From: Cupriavidus sp. WGlv3
GTDB lineage: Bacteria > Pseudomonadota > Gammaproteobacteria > Burkholderiales > Burkholderiaceae
Reading direction: 5' to 3'
Assembly (NCBI RefSeq): GCF_023952475.1
Contig: NZ_JALHRX010000001.1
Coordinates: forward strand, 124,001-188,000
DNA length: 64,000 nt
The stretch's first letter is position 1, and each line of letters opens with the position of its first letter. A program made the translations under genes and the position numbers. Of the stretch, positions 39,143-49,207 are shown piece by piece. The notes under the pieces were generated by a model. It did no database searches. It saw only the letters and a list, made by a program, of their open reading frames with translations, and had not been told where the DNA came from.

Positions 39143-39988
39143 CTACCAGTCGTGCCAGACCGGCGTGACCGTGGGCGGCAGCGGCGGCAGCGTGCCGAGT
39201 TCCACCCGGCCCTCGCCGGGCCCATGGAAGTCCGTGCCGCGCGAAGCCAGCAAGCCGTAGCGCCGCGCCACCTCGGCGTAGCGGCGGTACTGGTCGAGCG
39301 TATGGCTGCCGGTCACCACCTCGACCGCGCCACCGCCCAGCGCCGTGAATTCATCGAACAGGGCGTCGTGCTGGGTGTCGGTGTAGTGGTAGCGGCCCGG
39401 GTGCGCCATCACCGCGATGCCGCCGGCGGTGCGGATCCAGCCCACCGCTTCGGCCAGGCTGGCCCAGCGGTGGCCGACATAGCCCGGACGCCCCTCCGAC
39501 AGGTACTCGCTGAAAACATCGCCGATGCTGGCGCAGCGGCCCTGGTCGACCAGCCAGCGTGCGAAATGCGTGCGCGAGATCAGGTCGGGGTTGCCCACGT
39601 ACTGCAGGGCCCCTTCATAGGCACCGTCGATGCCAACCCTGGCCAGCGCATCGGCGATATCGCGCGCGCGGCGCGCGCGGCCCGAGCGGGTCTCGGTCAG
39701 GCCATCGATCAGTTCCGGGCAGAACGGGTCAATCTGCAGGCCGACGATATGCACGGTCTGCCCGGCCCAGGTCACCGAGATTTCGACGCCCGGCACATAG
39801 CGCATGCCGAATTCCTCGGCCGCGGCGCGTGCCTCGGCCTGTCCGCCCAGCTCGTCGTGATCGGTCAGCGCCCAGAACGCAACCCCCGCGTCGCGGGCGA
39901 TCTGCGCCACGGCGCGCGGCGCCAGCGTGCCGTCGGAAACGGTGGAATGGCAATGCAGGTCGGCATTGATGGCGTGGGCGTTTTGCAT
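39143..39988 (-). CDS. rnm: PHP-domain phosphoesterase, 5'-3' exoribonuclease AM (YciV)
   Basis: A 281-residue PHP-domain enzyme. Metal-binding motifs are 'ADLHCHSTVSDG', 'ALTDHDELGG', 'YVPGVEIS', 'VMAHPGRY' and 'RGTDFHG'. E. coli YciV (RNase AM) trims 5' ends of rRNA and degrades short oligonucleotides. ATG 39988 matches the family start; the upstream frame runs into the divergent flavoprotein gene. The 164-bp gap to that gene holds promoters for both. Confidence 0.92.
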   Translation of the reverse strand: MQNAHAINADLHCHSTVSDGTLAPRAVAQIARDAGVAFWALTDHDELGGQAEARAAAEEFGMRYVPGVEISVTWAGQTVHIVGLQIDPFCPELIDGLTETRSGRARRARDIADALARVGIDGAYEGALQYVGNPDLISRTHFARWLVDQGRCASIGDVFSEYLSEGRPGYVGHRWASLAEAVGWIRTAGGIAVMAHPGRYHYTDTQHDALFDEFTALGGGAVEVVTGSHTLDQYRRYAEVARRYGLLASRGTDFHGPGEGRVELGTLPPLPPTVTPVWHDW

Positions 39989-40102
39989 GGTGGCAATTCT
40001 ACTCCGGTCGCCCCTGGCCTGCGCGGCGCCGCCGCCTCCCGACCGGCCAGGCAAAGCCATGCCGGCAACGCTGGCGTCGGCGGAAAGGCGCCGGCTGCGG
40101 GG

Positions 40103-40108
40103 TATAGT
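40103..40108 (+). promoter_or_regulatory. Probable -10 element for the flavoprotein gene
   Basis: TATAGT, 44 bases before the flavoprotein ATG in the region divergent from rnm. The -35 is poor. Confidence 0.4.
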
Positions 40109-40151
40109 CGGGCTTTGCATCGTCGATTCGCGGGCACCTGGCGTGCCTGCC

Positions 40152-41252
40152 ATGCCCATGTCCACCGCTACCCCAGCCACCGCTCCCGCCACCGCCCCGG
40201 CCACCACCACCGATGTCCTGATCGTCGGTGCCGGCCCCGTTGGCCTGTTCGCCGCGTTCCAGGCCGGCGTGCTCGGCCTGAAATGTGAACTGATCGATGT
40301 GCTCGACCGCGCCGGCGGCCAGTGCACCGAGCTCTATCCCGAGAAGCCGATCTACGACATTCCCGCGGTGCCGGGATGCCTGGCGCAGGACCTGGTGGAC
40401 CGGCTGCTGGAGCAATGCGCCCCGTTCGACTTCCCGATGCACTTCGGCCAGCGCGCCGAAAGCGCCGCCGAAATCCCGGCGCCAGCCGCGCCGGAAGGCC
40501 ATGCCGGGCACCAACGCCTGCTGGTAACGACCGACGGCGGCAAGCGCTTCGATGTCGCCGCGGTGCTGGTCTGCGCCGGCGCCGGCGCGTTCGCGCCGCA
40601 GCGCGTGGCGCTGCCCGAGGCGCCGGCGCTGGAAGGCCGCCACGTGCACTACGCGGTGCGCGATGTCTCGCACTTCGCCGGCAAGCGCGTGATCGTCGCC
40701 GGCGGCGGCGACTCGGCGCTGGACTGGGCCCTGGCGCTGCGCAAGGTCGCCGCGCGCGTGACGCTGCTGCACCGGCGCGAGGGCTTCCGCGCCGCCGACG
40801 GCAGCGTCGCCGAGATGCGCCGCGCGGTGGCCGAGGGCGAGATGGACTTCGTGGTCGGCATGCTGGGCGCACTGCGCACCGAAGGCGCGGACGGCGCGCT
40901 CAGCGAAGTCGAAGTGCGGACCCGCGACGGCAGCACCGTGCTGCCCGCCGAGGAACTGGTGGCGCTGTACGGCCTGGTGTCCGAGCCCGGCCCGATCGCG
41001 CAGTGGGATATGGATATGCGCGCCGGCCGCATCCTGGTCGATACCACCACCTACGAAAGCTCGCGCCGCGGCATCTTCGCCGCCGGCGATATCGCGTTCT
41101 ACCCCAACAAGCAGAAGCTGATCCTGTCAGGCTTCCACGAGGCCGCGCTGGCATTGCGCCGCGCCTACCACTACGCCTTCCCGGAAAAGGCGCTGGTGCA
41201 CGTGCACACCAGCAACAACGCCGCGCTGAAGGAAAAGCTCACCCACGCCTGA
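40152..41252 (+). CDS. Ferredoxin/flavodoxin-NADP+ reductase, thioredoxin-reductase-like
   Basis: A 366-residue flavoprotein. 'DVLIVGAGPVGLFAAFQAG' binds FAD, 'VIVAGGGDSALDWALALRK' binds NADPH, and 'IFAAGDIAFYPNKQKLILSGFHEAALA' is the C-terminal FAD motif. The redox CxxC of thioredoxin reductase is absent, which marks the TrxR-like ferredoxin-NADP reductases. The first 20 residues are a Thr/Ala/Pro repeat (TPATAPATAPATTT). Start could be ATG 40152 or 40158. It would pass electrons between NADPH and ferredoxin or flavodoxin. Confidence 0.92.
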   Translation: MPMSTATPATAPATAPATTTDVLIVGAGPVGLFAAFQAGVLGLKCELIDVLDRAGGQCTELYPEKPIYDIPAVPGCLAQDLVDRLLEQCAPFDFPMHFGQRAESAAEIPAPAAPEGHAGHQRLLVTTDGGKRFDVAAVLVCAGAGAFAPQRVALPEAPALEGRHVHYAVRDVSHFAGKRVIVAGGGDSALDWALALRKVAARVTLLHRREGFRAADGSVAEMRRAVAEGEMDFVVGMLGALRTEGADGALSEVEVRTRDGSTVLPAEELVALYGLVSEPGPIAQWDMDMRAGRILVDTTTYESSRRGIFAAGDIAFYPNKQKLILSGFHEAALALRRAYHYAFPEKALVHVHTSNNAALKEKLTHA

Positions 41253-41278
41253 AGCCTGCACTGCCGCAGGCGCCGGTA

Positions 41279-42178
41279 TCACCGGCCGGCACAGAACGAT
41301 TCCACCAGTTCCGCCACGGCCGCGGGCTGGTCGTGGTGCAGCATATGGCCGGCGTCCTCCACCACCGCCTCGCGGAAGTCGCGGAAGGCGCTGAAGCGCT
41401 GCCTGAATTCGTCGATGGCCTGCTTGTGGGCGATATGGCGCAGCGTCTCCGAATCGCGCGCTTCCACATGCAGCACCGGCGCGGTGACCTGCGCCCACAC
41501 CGCCATCACTTCATCGAGCCGGTACAGCATCGGGTTGACCAGCTTGTGCGCGGGGTCGCCCAGGATCTCCCAGCGGCCCTCGGCATTGCGGCGCGACCAG
41601 TGCGCGGCCAGGAACGCGGCGCGGTCGTCCGGCAGGCGCGGGTTGGTCTTCTGCAGGCGCGCGGCCACGCCATCGAGGCTGTCATAGGTCTTCAGCTCGG
41701 CGCCGGCGCGCACTTCGTCGAGCCAGCGCGCATAGCGCCGGGGCGCATGCTCGGGCCGCGTCGCGGTCATGCCGAAGCCCTCCAGGTCCACCACGTGGCG
41801 CACGCGCTGCGGGCGGATGCCGGCATACAGGCAGATCACGTTGGCGCCCATGCTGTGGCCGACCAGGTCGACCTGCCCTTCGGGCGCATAGTGGTCGAGC
41901 AGAGCCTCGAGGTCGGCGAGGTAGTCGGCAAACCAGTACGACTGCGTGCCGGGGTAGCGCGTGGGCCAGTCGGTCGCGCCGAAGCCGCGCCAGTCCGGCG
42001 CGATCACGTGCCAGTCGCCGCGCAGGTGGTCGACCAGGAACTGGAACGACGCGGCCACGTCCATCCACCCATGCAGCATGAACAGCTTGCGCGCACCAGG
42101 CGTGCCCCAGTGGCGCACGTGGTAGCGCAGCCCGCGCACCGTGATAAATTCAGACCGCGAGGTTTCCTTGATTGTCAT
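41279..42178 (-). CDS. Alpha/beta hydrolase
   Basis: A 299-residue soluble hydrolase. Oxyanion motif 'LHGWMD' (35-40), nucleophile Ser109 in 'GHSMGAN', and catalytic His in 'EDAGHMLHHDQP' are intact. The type resembles haloalkane-dehalogenase/epoxide-hydrolase-like esterases; substrate unknown. ATG 42178 is used; a GTG nine bases upstream (42187) is also open. It is divergent from an acyl-CoA synthetase, with a TATAAT -10 (minus strand, 42266-42271) and two palindromes in the shared region. Confidence 0.88.
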   Translation of the reverse strand: MTIKETSRSEFITVRGLRYHVRHWGTPGARKLFMLHGWMDVAASFQFLVDHLRGDWHVIAPDWRGFGATDWPTRYPGTQSYWFADYLADLEALLDHYAPEGQVDLVGHSMGANVICLYAGIRPQRVRHVVDLEGFGMTATRPEHAPRRYARWLDEVRAGAELKTYDSLDGVAARLQKTNPRLPDDRAAFLAAHWSRRNAEGRWEILGDPAHKLVNPMLYRLDEVMAVWAQVTAPVLHVEARDSETLRHIAHKQAIDEFRQRFSAFRDFREAVVEDAGHMLHHDQPAAVAELVESFCAGR

Positions 42179-42243
42179 TGTCTCCACCCTTGCGTCGGGA
42201 TCTTGCCCGCCGCGGGGGCTGGCGGGGAAACCACGACAAAATA

Positions 42244-42298
42244 GAACGATCGTTCGCTTGTGCGCATTATAGCGGCAGCGGCTGTCAGCGCCGCTGAC
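42244..42298. promoter_or_regulatory. Two perfect palindromes in a divergent promoter region
   Basis: GAACGATCGTTC (42244-42255) and GTCAGC-GCC-GCTGAC (42284-42298) flank the overlapping -10 boxes at 42266-42273 (TATAAT on minus, TATAGC on plus). The first resembles operators of TetR-family fatty-acid regulators (GAAC...GTTC), which would suit an acyl-CoA synthetase. The regulator is not in the window. Confidence 0.55.
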
Positions 42299-42341
42299 CG
42301 CTCGCCGTTTGCCGCGAGGCGGACCCCAACGGAGACCCTGA

Positions 42342-44081
42342 ATGGCCGCAGCTGCCTTGCCGGCAAGCCGGCGCGACGACTACCGCGCCCTGTACGAATC
42401 GTTCCGCTGGGAAATTCCGGCGCAGTTCAACATCGCCGAAGCCTGCTGCGGCCGCTGGGCCCGCGACCCGGCCAGCATGGACCGCATCGCGGTCTATACC
42501 GAGCACGAGGACGGTCGCCGCAACGCGCACAGCTTTGCCTATATCCAGGCCGAGACCAACCGGCTGGCGGCGGCGCTGCGCGCGCTGGGCGTGGCCCGCG
42601 GCGACCGCGTCGCGATCGTGATGCCGCAGCGCATCGAGACCGTGATCGCGCATATGGCGATCTACCAGCTCGGCGCCATCGCCATGCCGCTATCGATGCT
42701 GTTCGGGCCCGAGGCGCTGGCCTACCGCATCGCGCACAGCGAAGCCGGCGTGGCAATCGCGGACGAGACCTCGATCGACAACCTGCTGGCGGCGCGCCCC
42801 GAGTGTCCCGCGCTGGCCACCGTGATCGCCGCCGGCGATGCCCGCGGCCGGGGCGACCACGACTGGGACTTGCTGCTCGCGGCGCAGCTGCCGACCTTCG
42901 TCGCCGAGCAGACCAAGGCCGACGAGGCTGCGGTGCTGATCTACACCAGCGGCACCACCGGCCCACCCAAGGGCGCGCTGATCCCGCACCGCGCGCTGAT
43001 CGGCAACCTGACCGGCTTCGTCTGCTCGCAGAACTGGTATCCGCAGCACGACGACGTGTTCTGGAGCCCGGCCGACTGGGCCTGGACCGGCGGCCTGTGG
43101 GACGCGCTGATGCCGGCGCTGTACTTCGGCAAGCCGATCGTCGGTTACCAGGGTCGCTTCTCCGCCGAGCGTGCCTTCGAGCTGCTGGAGCGCTATGCCG
43201 TCACCAACACCTTCCTGTTCCCGACCGCGCTCAAGCAGATGATGAAGGCCTGCCCCGAGCCGCGCCGGCACTACGACATCCGCCTGCGCGCGCTGATGAG
43301 CGCCGGCGAGGCGGTGGGCGAGACCGTGTTCGGCTGGTGCCGCGACGCGCTCGGCGTGCTGGTCAACGAGATGTTCGGTCAGACCGAGATCAACTACATC
43401 GTCGGCAACTGCACCGCGCAGAACGACGACGCACGGCTGGGCTGGCCGGCCCGGCCGGGTTCGATGGGACGCCCCTACCCCGGCCACCGCGTGCAGGTGA
43501 TCGACGACGAAGGCCGCCCCTGCGCGCCGGGCGAGGACGGCGAGGTGGCGGTGTGCGCCACCGACAGCGCCGGCCATCCGGACCCGGTGTTCTTCCTCGG
43601 CTACTGGAAGAACGAAGCCGCCACCGCGGGCAAGTACACCGAGCGCGACGGCCTGCGCTGGTGCCGCACCGGCGACCTGGCGCGCGTCGATGCCGACGGT
43701 TACCTGTGGTACCAGGGACGTGCCGACGATGTGTTCAAGTCCTCGGGCTACCGCATCGGGCCTAGCGAGATCGAGAACTGCCTGCTCAAGCATCCCGCGG
43801 TCTCCAACTGCGCCGTGGTGCCGTCGCCCGATCCGGAGCGCGGCGCGGTGGTCAAGGCCTTCGTGGTGCTGACGCCGTCGGTGGCGCGTTCGTTCGACGG
43901 CGACGCCGCGCTGGTCGCGGAGCTGCAGGCGCATGTGCGTGGCCAGCTGGCGCCGTACGAATATCCGAAGGCGATCGAATTCATCGACCAGTTGCCGATG
44001 ACGACCACGGGCAAGATCCAGCGGCGCGTGTTGCGGCTGCTGGAACAGGAGCGCGCCGCCGAGCGCCTCCGCTCAGCCTAG
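42342..44081 (+). CDS. AMP-dependent acyl-CoA synthetase (medium-chain/acetyl-CoA synthetase-like)
   Basis: A 579-residue adenylate-forming ligase that activates a carboxylic acid to its CoA ester via an acyl-AMP. The phosphate loop is 'LIYTSGTTGPPKGALIPHRAL', motif A5 is 'MFGQTEINYIVGN', A7 is 'WCRTGDLARVDADGY', the hinge is 'GRADDVFKSSGYRIGP', and the catalytic Lys is in 'TTTGKIQRRVLR'. Overall it resembles ACSM-type synthetases. GGAG lies seven bases before the ATG. Its stop overlaps the convergent DUF455 stop in the four bases CTAG. A GAACGATCGTTC operator-like site is just upstream. Confidence 0.93.
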   Translation: MAAAALPASRRDDYRALYESFRWEIPAQFNIAEACCGRWARDPASMDRIAVYTEHEDGRRNAHSFAYIQAETNRLAAALRALGVARGDRVAIVMPQRIETVIAHMAIYQLGAIAMPLSMLFGPEALAYRIAHSEAGVAIADETSIDNLLAARPECPALATVIAAGDARGRGDHDWDLLLAAQLPTFVAEQTKADEAAVLIYTSGTTGPPKGALIPHRALIGNLTGFVCSQNWYPQHDDVFWSPADWAWTGGLWDALMPALYFGKPIVGYQGRFSAERAFELLERYAVTNTFLFPTALKQMMKACPEPRRHYDIRLRALMSAGEAVGETVFGWCRDALGVLVNEMFGQTEINYIVGNCTAQNDDARLGWPARPGSMGRPYPGHRVQVIDDEGRPCAPGEDGEVAVCATDSAGHPDPVFFLGYWKNEAATAGKYTERDGLRWCRTGDLARVDADGYLWYQGRADDVFKSSGYRIGPSEIENCLLKHPAVSNCAVVPSPDPERGAVVKAFVVLTPSVARSFDGDAALVAELQAHVRGQLAPYEYPKAIEFIDQLPMTTTGKIQRRVLRLLEQERAAERLRSA

Positions 44082-44932
44082 CCGGCCGATGCCTCCAGCC
44101 ACGCCAGCTCGTCCTCGTCGAAGCCCGCGGCGCGGCGGGCCTCGAGGTTGAAGGGTCCGCGCAGCTTCGGCGCGCGGTACTGTTCGGCCAGCCGCGCGTA
44201 GGTGACGACGGGATCGAGCCCGCGCTGCGCGCACAGCCAGCGGTACCAATGGTTGCCGATGGCGACGTGGCCGACCTCGTCGCGCAGGATGATGTCGATG
44301 ATGGCCGCGGCGGCATGGTCGCCGGCGCCGGCCAGCCGGGCGCGCACCGGCGGCGAGGCATCGAGCCCGCGCGCCTCGAGCGTGCGCGGCACCAGCGCCA
44401 TGCGCGCGAGCACGTCACCGGCGGTCTTGTCGGTCATCTCCCACAGGCTGTTGTGGGCCGGGAAATCGCCGTAGGCGGCGCCGAGGGTGGCGAGGTGGTC
44501 GGCCAGCAGCGTGAAGTGGTAGGCCTCTTCATCGGCCACGCGCAACCAGTCGCGGTAGTACGCGGGCGGCATGCCGGCAAAGCGCCAGGCCGCGTCCAGC
44601 GCCAGGTTGATGGCATTGAACTCGATATGGCACAGCGCGTGGATCATCGCCGCGCGCCCGGCCGCGGTCTGCAGCGAGCGGCGCCGCTCGACGTGCTGGG
44701 GCGCCACCAGGGCGGGCCGCGCCGGTCGGCCAGGGATCGCGTGGGTGGCCTCGGCATGGATCGCCTCGCCCGCTTCCAGGGCGGCATCGGGCAACGTCAT
44801 CACATGGCGATAAAGTGCGCGCGCCGCCACGGCCTTGTCGCGCGGATCCGTCCGGCACAGCACCGCCAGCGCCTGCCGGCGTGGCGAAGGAGACGGGTCA
44901 GGCGGCGCGGCGTCGGGTGTTTTTTCTGGCAT
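44078..44932 (-). CDS. Ferritin-like DUF455 family protein
   Basis: A 284-residue helical protein with three ferritin-like iron-ligand patterns: 'ALCHIEFNAINLALDA', 'VADEEAYHFTLLADH' and 'ILRDEVGHVAIGNHWY'. These suggest a di-iron or di-metal centre, but the reaction is not known. The frame is open to 45064; ATG 44932 is chosen because a TACAAT -10 overlaps the earlier ATG at 44959, so transcription would begin after it. The stop overlaps that of the convergent acyl-CoA synthetase. Confidence 0.87.
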   Translation of the reverse strand: MPEKTPDAAPPDPSPSPRRQALAVLCRTDPRDKAVAARALYRHVMTLPDAALEAGEAIHAEATHAIPGRPARPALVAPQHVERRRSLQTAAGRAAMIHALCHIEFNAINLALDAAWRFAGMPPAYYRDWLRVADEEAYHFTLLADHLATLGAAYGDFPAHNSLWEMTDKTAGDVLARMALVPRTLEARGLDASPPVRARLAGAGDHAAAAIIDIILRDEVGHVAIGNHWYRWLCAQRGLDPVVTYARLAEQYRAPKLRGPFNLEARRAAGFDEDELAWLEASAG

Positions 44933-44957
44933 GGGCGTAAAATCCGGGTCTGCCGCC

Positions 44958-44963
44958 ATTGTA
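44958..44963 (-). promoter_or_regulatory. Probable -10 element for the DUF455 gene
   Basis: TACAAT on the minus strand, about 26 bases before ATG 44932. It decides between two possible start codons. Confidence 0.45.
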
Positions 44964-45090
44964 GGGCCTGGCCGGCGCCCGCCTGCCGCGCCAGCCGCGC
45001 AGCGCGGCGCCGCCCCGTTCCCCGGCACCGGCCCTTTAAAGTCCGGCGGCAACCCCCACTTCAACCAAAGCCATTCGTGCAGGAGACCTC

Positions 45091-45615
45091 ATGGCGCTTT
45101 ACCAGCTCGGCGACGTCAAGCCCAGTATCGACAGCGAAGCCTACGTGGCCCCCGAAGCCACCATCATCGGCAACGTGACCCTCAAGTCCCGCGCCAGCGC
45201 CTGGCCCGGTGTCGTGATCCGCGGCGACAACGAGCCGATCGTGGTCGGCGCGGACACCAATATCCAGGAGGGTTCGGTGCTGCATACCGACCCGGGCTGT
45301 CCGCTAACGCTGGGCGACAAGGTCTCGATCGGCCACCAGGCCATGCTGCACGGCTGCACCGTGGGCGAAGGCTCGCTGATCGGGATCCAGGCCGTGGTGC
45401 TGAACCGTGCCGTGATCGGCAAGGAATGCCTGGTGGGCGCCGGCGCCGTGGTGACCGAGGGCAAGGTGTTCCCGGACCGCTCGCTGATCCTGGGCGCGCC
45501 CGCCAAGGTGGTGCGCCAGCTGACCGATGCGGATGTCGCCAACCTTTACCGCAATGCCGAGACCTACGCCACGCGGCAGGCCCTGTACAAGCAACAGCTC
45601 AAGCGGATCGGCTGA
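45091..45615 (+). CDS. Gamma carbonic anhydrase family protein
   Basis: A 174-residue left-handed beta-helix with hexapeptide repeats. The three zinc His of the family are His65 ('VLHTD'), His82 and His87 ('IGHQAMLHGC'). Members of this subgroup (YrdA/PaaY-like) are either carbonic anhydrases or thioesterases; those with conserved metal sites may interconvert CO2 and bicarbonate. AGGAGA lies four bases before the ATG. hslO follows after 37 bases. Confidence 0.93.
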   Translation: MALYQLGDVKPSIDSEAYVAPEATIIGNVTLKSRASAWPGVVIRGDNEPIVVGADTNIQEGSVLHTDPGCPLTLGDKVSIGHQAMLHGCTVGEGSLIGIQAVVLNRAVIGKECLVGAGAVVTEGKVFPDRSLILGAPAKVVRQLTDADVANLYRNAETYATRQALYKQQLKRIG

Positions 45616-45652
45616 CGACCGCCGAGCCTCTACCGAAACCCGACCGATTATT

Positions 45653-46654
45653 GTGACCGATACCACCACCCCCGACACCCTGCAGAAATTCCTGTTCGAC
45701 GCGGCCCCCGTGCGCGGCGAGCTGGTGCGCATGGAAGCCACCTGGCAAGAAGTGCTCGGCCGCCACAGCTACCCTGCCCCGGTGCGCCGGCTGCTGGGCG
45801 AGATGATGGCCGCCGCGGCGCTGCTGTCGGCCAACCTGAAGTTCAACGGGGCGCTGGTGATGCAGCTGCACGGCGACGGCCCGGTGCGCATGCTGGTGGT
45901 GGAATGCCTGTCCGACCTGTCGATGCGCGCCACCGCCAAGCTGGCCGAGGGCGCGCAGCTGGCCGACGATGCCACGCTGGCGCAGATGGTCAACGTACAC
46001 GGCCACGGCCGCTTTGCCATCACGCTGGACCCGAAGGACAAGCTGCCGGGCCAGCAGCCGTACCAGGGCATCGTGCCGCTGGCCGATGCGCACGGCCCGC
46101 TGGGCTCGATCAGCGCCGTGCTGGAGCACTACATGCAGGCCTCCGAACAGCTCGACACGCGCCTGTGGCTGGCCGCGGACGATCATGTCGCCGCCGGCAT
46201 GCTGCTGCAGAAGCTGCCGGCCTACGGCGGCACCGCCGAAGTCGGCGAGACCGGCGCGCCGCTGGCCAGCCACGCCAAGGCGCAGGACCTCGACACCTGG
46301 GATCGCGCGGTGCAGCTCGGCACCACGCTGAAGGCCGAAGAACTGCTGGCCGAGATGCCCGACACGCTGCTGCGCCGCCTGTTCTGGGAAGACCTGCAGG
46401 ACGCCGGCCTGCGCGTGTTTGAGCCGCTGACGCCGCATTTTTACTGCAGCTGCTCGCGCCCGAAGGTGGCCGGCATGCTGCAATCGCTGGGCCACGCGGA
46501 GATCGAAAGCATCATCGCCGAGCGCGGTCAGGTCGAGATCCACTGCGACTTCTGCGGCCAGCGCTATGAGTTCGACCCGGTCGACTGCGCGCAGCTGTTC
46601 TCGGCCACGCCAGTCGCCACTGGCGCCGGCGCCGGCGCAACCCAGCACCACTGA
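45653..46654 (+). CDS. hslO: Hsp33 redox-regulated chaperone, GTG start
   Basis: A 333-residue holdase that turns on under oxidative stress. The C-terminal zinc switch has Cys265-x-Cys267 and Cys298-x-x-Cys301 ('CSC ... CDFC'), which form disulphides on oxidation. The N-terminal domain is complete ('FLFDAAPVRGELVRMEATWQEVL'). No ATG fits that N terminus, so translation begins at GTG 45653 (M-T-D-T-T-T). No clear ribosome site is seen; coupling to the upstream gene is possible. Confidence 0.93.
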   Translation: MTDTTTPDTLQKFLFDAAPVRGELVRMEATWQEVLGRHSYPAPVRRLLGEMMAAAALLSANLKFNGALVMQLHGDGPVRMLVVECLSDLSMRATAKLAEGAQLADDATLAQMVNVHGHGRFAITLDPKDKLPGQQPYQGIVPLADAHGPLGSISAVLEHYMQASEQLDTRLWLAADDHVAAGMLLQKLPAYGGTAEVGETGAPLASHAKAQDLDTWDRAVQLGTTLKAEELLAEMPDTLLRRLFWEDLQDAGLRVFEPLTPHFYCSCSRPKVAGMLQSLGHAEIESIIAERGQVEIHCDFCGQRYEFDPVDCAQLFSATPVATGAGAGATQHH

Positions 46655-46662
46655 TCCGCCTT

Positions 46663-46686
46663 CGGCAGCGCCTGCGTGCGCTGCCG
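46663..46686 (+). terminator. GC hairpin after hslO without T-run
   Basis: CGGCAGCGC and GCGCTGCCG pair perfectly around CTGCGT, nine bases after the hslO stop. No T-run follows, so it may be a weak terminator or a 3'-end stabiliser. Confidence 0.4.
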
Positions 46687-46809
46687 CACCGGCGCGGGCA
46701 ATGCGGGGCAGGTGGCGGGCGGCGCGATGGAAACATCGGTGTTGCCGCCCGGTCCAACGGCTGTACGATGGCAGCATCCAGCTGCCGGCCAGCGAGCCTG
46801 AGAACCGCC

Positions 46810-47232
46810 ATGTCCGCCCGAGCCAACCCTCCCCTGCCTGACTTCGCCTGCCGCGCCCGTTATCCGTGGCGCGGCGCGGCAGCATGCGCCGCGCTAGGCG
46901 CGCTGCTGCTGGCCGCCGGGTGCGCGCAGATCCCGCGCGACGCCAATGGCTCGCCGCCCACCGCGCGGCTGGCGCCGAATGCGCTGCCACCGGCGCCACT
47001 GAGCGCCGAAGACAACCAGAAGCTCGACGCGCTCAACCAGCAGGTGCTGCGCGACCAGGCCGCGGCGATCGCGCTGGACCAGCAGGCCGCGGCCGCGCGC
47101 GCGGCCTATGCCTATCCCAACACCAGCTGGAACCTGTTTTACGGGGGATGGGGTGGCGGCCACTGGGGCGGCGGCGTCAGCGTCGGCATGCCCGGCTGGG
47201 GCTGGGGCGGCTATCCGTACGGCTGGTGGTGA
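46810..47232 (+). CDS. Lipoprotein with Gly/Trp-rich C terminus
   Basis: A 140-residue lipoprotein. After a 25-residue polar start, the hydrophobic stretch 'GAAACAALGALLLAAGC' carries the lipobox (Leu-Ala-Ala-Gly-Cys at about 42). A short helical, Gln/Ala-rich middle (about 70-105) is followed by a tail of some 30 residues dominated by Gly, Trp and Tyr ('FYGGWGGGHWGGGVSVG'). The tail resembles surface-exposed or peptidoglycan-near low-complexity segments. No known family is recognised. ATG 46810 is preferred to 46768, which would place Cys-rich polar residues ahead of the signal. Confidence 0.75.
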   Translation: MSARANPPLPDFACRARYPWRGAAACAALGALLLAAGCAQIPRDANGSPPTARLAPNALPPAPLSAEDNQKLDALNQQVLRDQAAAIALDQQAAAARAAYAYPNTSWNLFYGGWGGGHWGGGVSVGMPGWGWGGYPYGWW

Positions 47233-47292
47233 ACGAGTTGCGGCTGGCTTGATGCAAGTAGAAGCAAGCCGCCGGCAGTCATGGTGAACGGC

Positions 47293-47634
47293 TTAGTGGC
47301 CACCCCGGCCGGCAACCGAATTCGGTGGCGGCGGGAGCGGCGGCGTGGCGCTGACCTTGGGCGCCGGCGCGACGAACTGCACGAAGACCTCGCCTTCGCG
47401 CACCATGCCCAGCTCATAGCGGGCGCGTTCCTCGATGGCGCCGGTACCGTCCTGAAGGTCGGCCACTTCGCCTTCCAGCTTGGCGTTGCGCAGCTTGAGC
47501 GTCTGGTTGCGGGCGCCCTGCTCGGTCAGCTGGCGGTTCAGATCCCACACGCGCAGCCAGCCGCCCTTGCCGAGCCAGAGCGGGTACTGGATGGCAAGCA
47601 GCAGCACGAACAACAGCAGCGAAATCAGGCGCAT
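47293..47634 (-). CDS. ftsB: Cell division protein FtsB
   Basis: A 113-residue bitopic membrane protein of the divisome. One membrane helix (residues 3-20, '[20 protein letters not shown]') is followed by a coiled coil ('[31 protein letters not shown]') and '[22 protein letters not shown]', the FtsL/FtsQ contact region. The tail of about 25 residues is Pro-rich ('PPLPPPPNS'), not seen in the shorter E. coli protein. It lies downstream of eno, the standard context. Confidence 0.92.
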   Translation of the reverse strand: MRLISLLLFVLLLAIQYPLWLGKGGWLRVWDLNRQLTEQGARNQTLKLRNAKLEGEVADLQDGTGAIEERARYELGMVREGEVFVQFVAPAPKVSATPPLPPPPNSVAGRGGH

Positions 47635-47712
47635 GAAAGGTGGCGGACAGGAATTTCCGCACAATGATCTGCGAACTCCGCCTGGAAGGCAATTGCCAGG
47701 CAGATTTCGATA

Positions 47713-47750
47713 CAAAAACGGCGGCGGCCAGGAAGTCCCGACCGCCGCCA
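47713..47750 (-). terminator. Hairpin terminator between eno and ftsB
   Basis: On the minus strand GGCGGCGG pairs with CCGCCGCC across a 14-base loop and is followed by GTTTTTG. It would limit eno transcripts entering ftsB. Confidence 0.65.
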
Positions 47751-47801
47751 TGCCATTCGCCCGCAGCCGCTCCCGCTGGCGCGGGAACGACGCGGCAAAC
47801 C

Positions 47802-49133
<1,332 letters not shown>

Positions 49134-49207
49134 TCAACCTGCGCGCGTGTCAGGCGCGTGTCATGTGCGCAAGTCCTGCGCGCATGACGGCTGCCGGGGC
49201 TGCCGGC

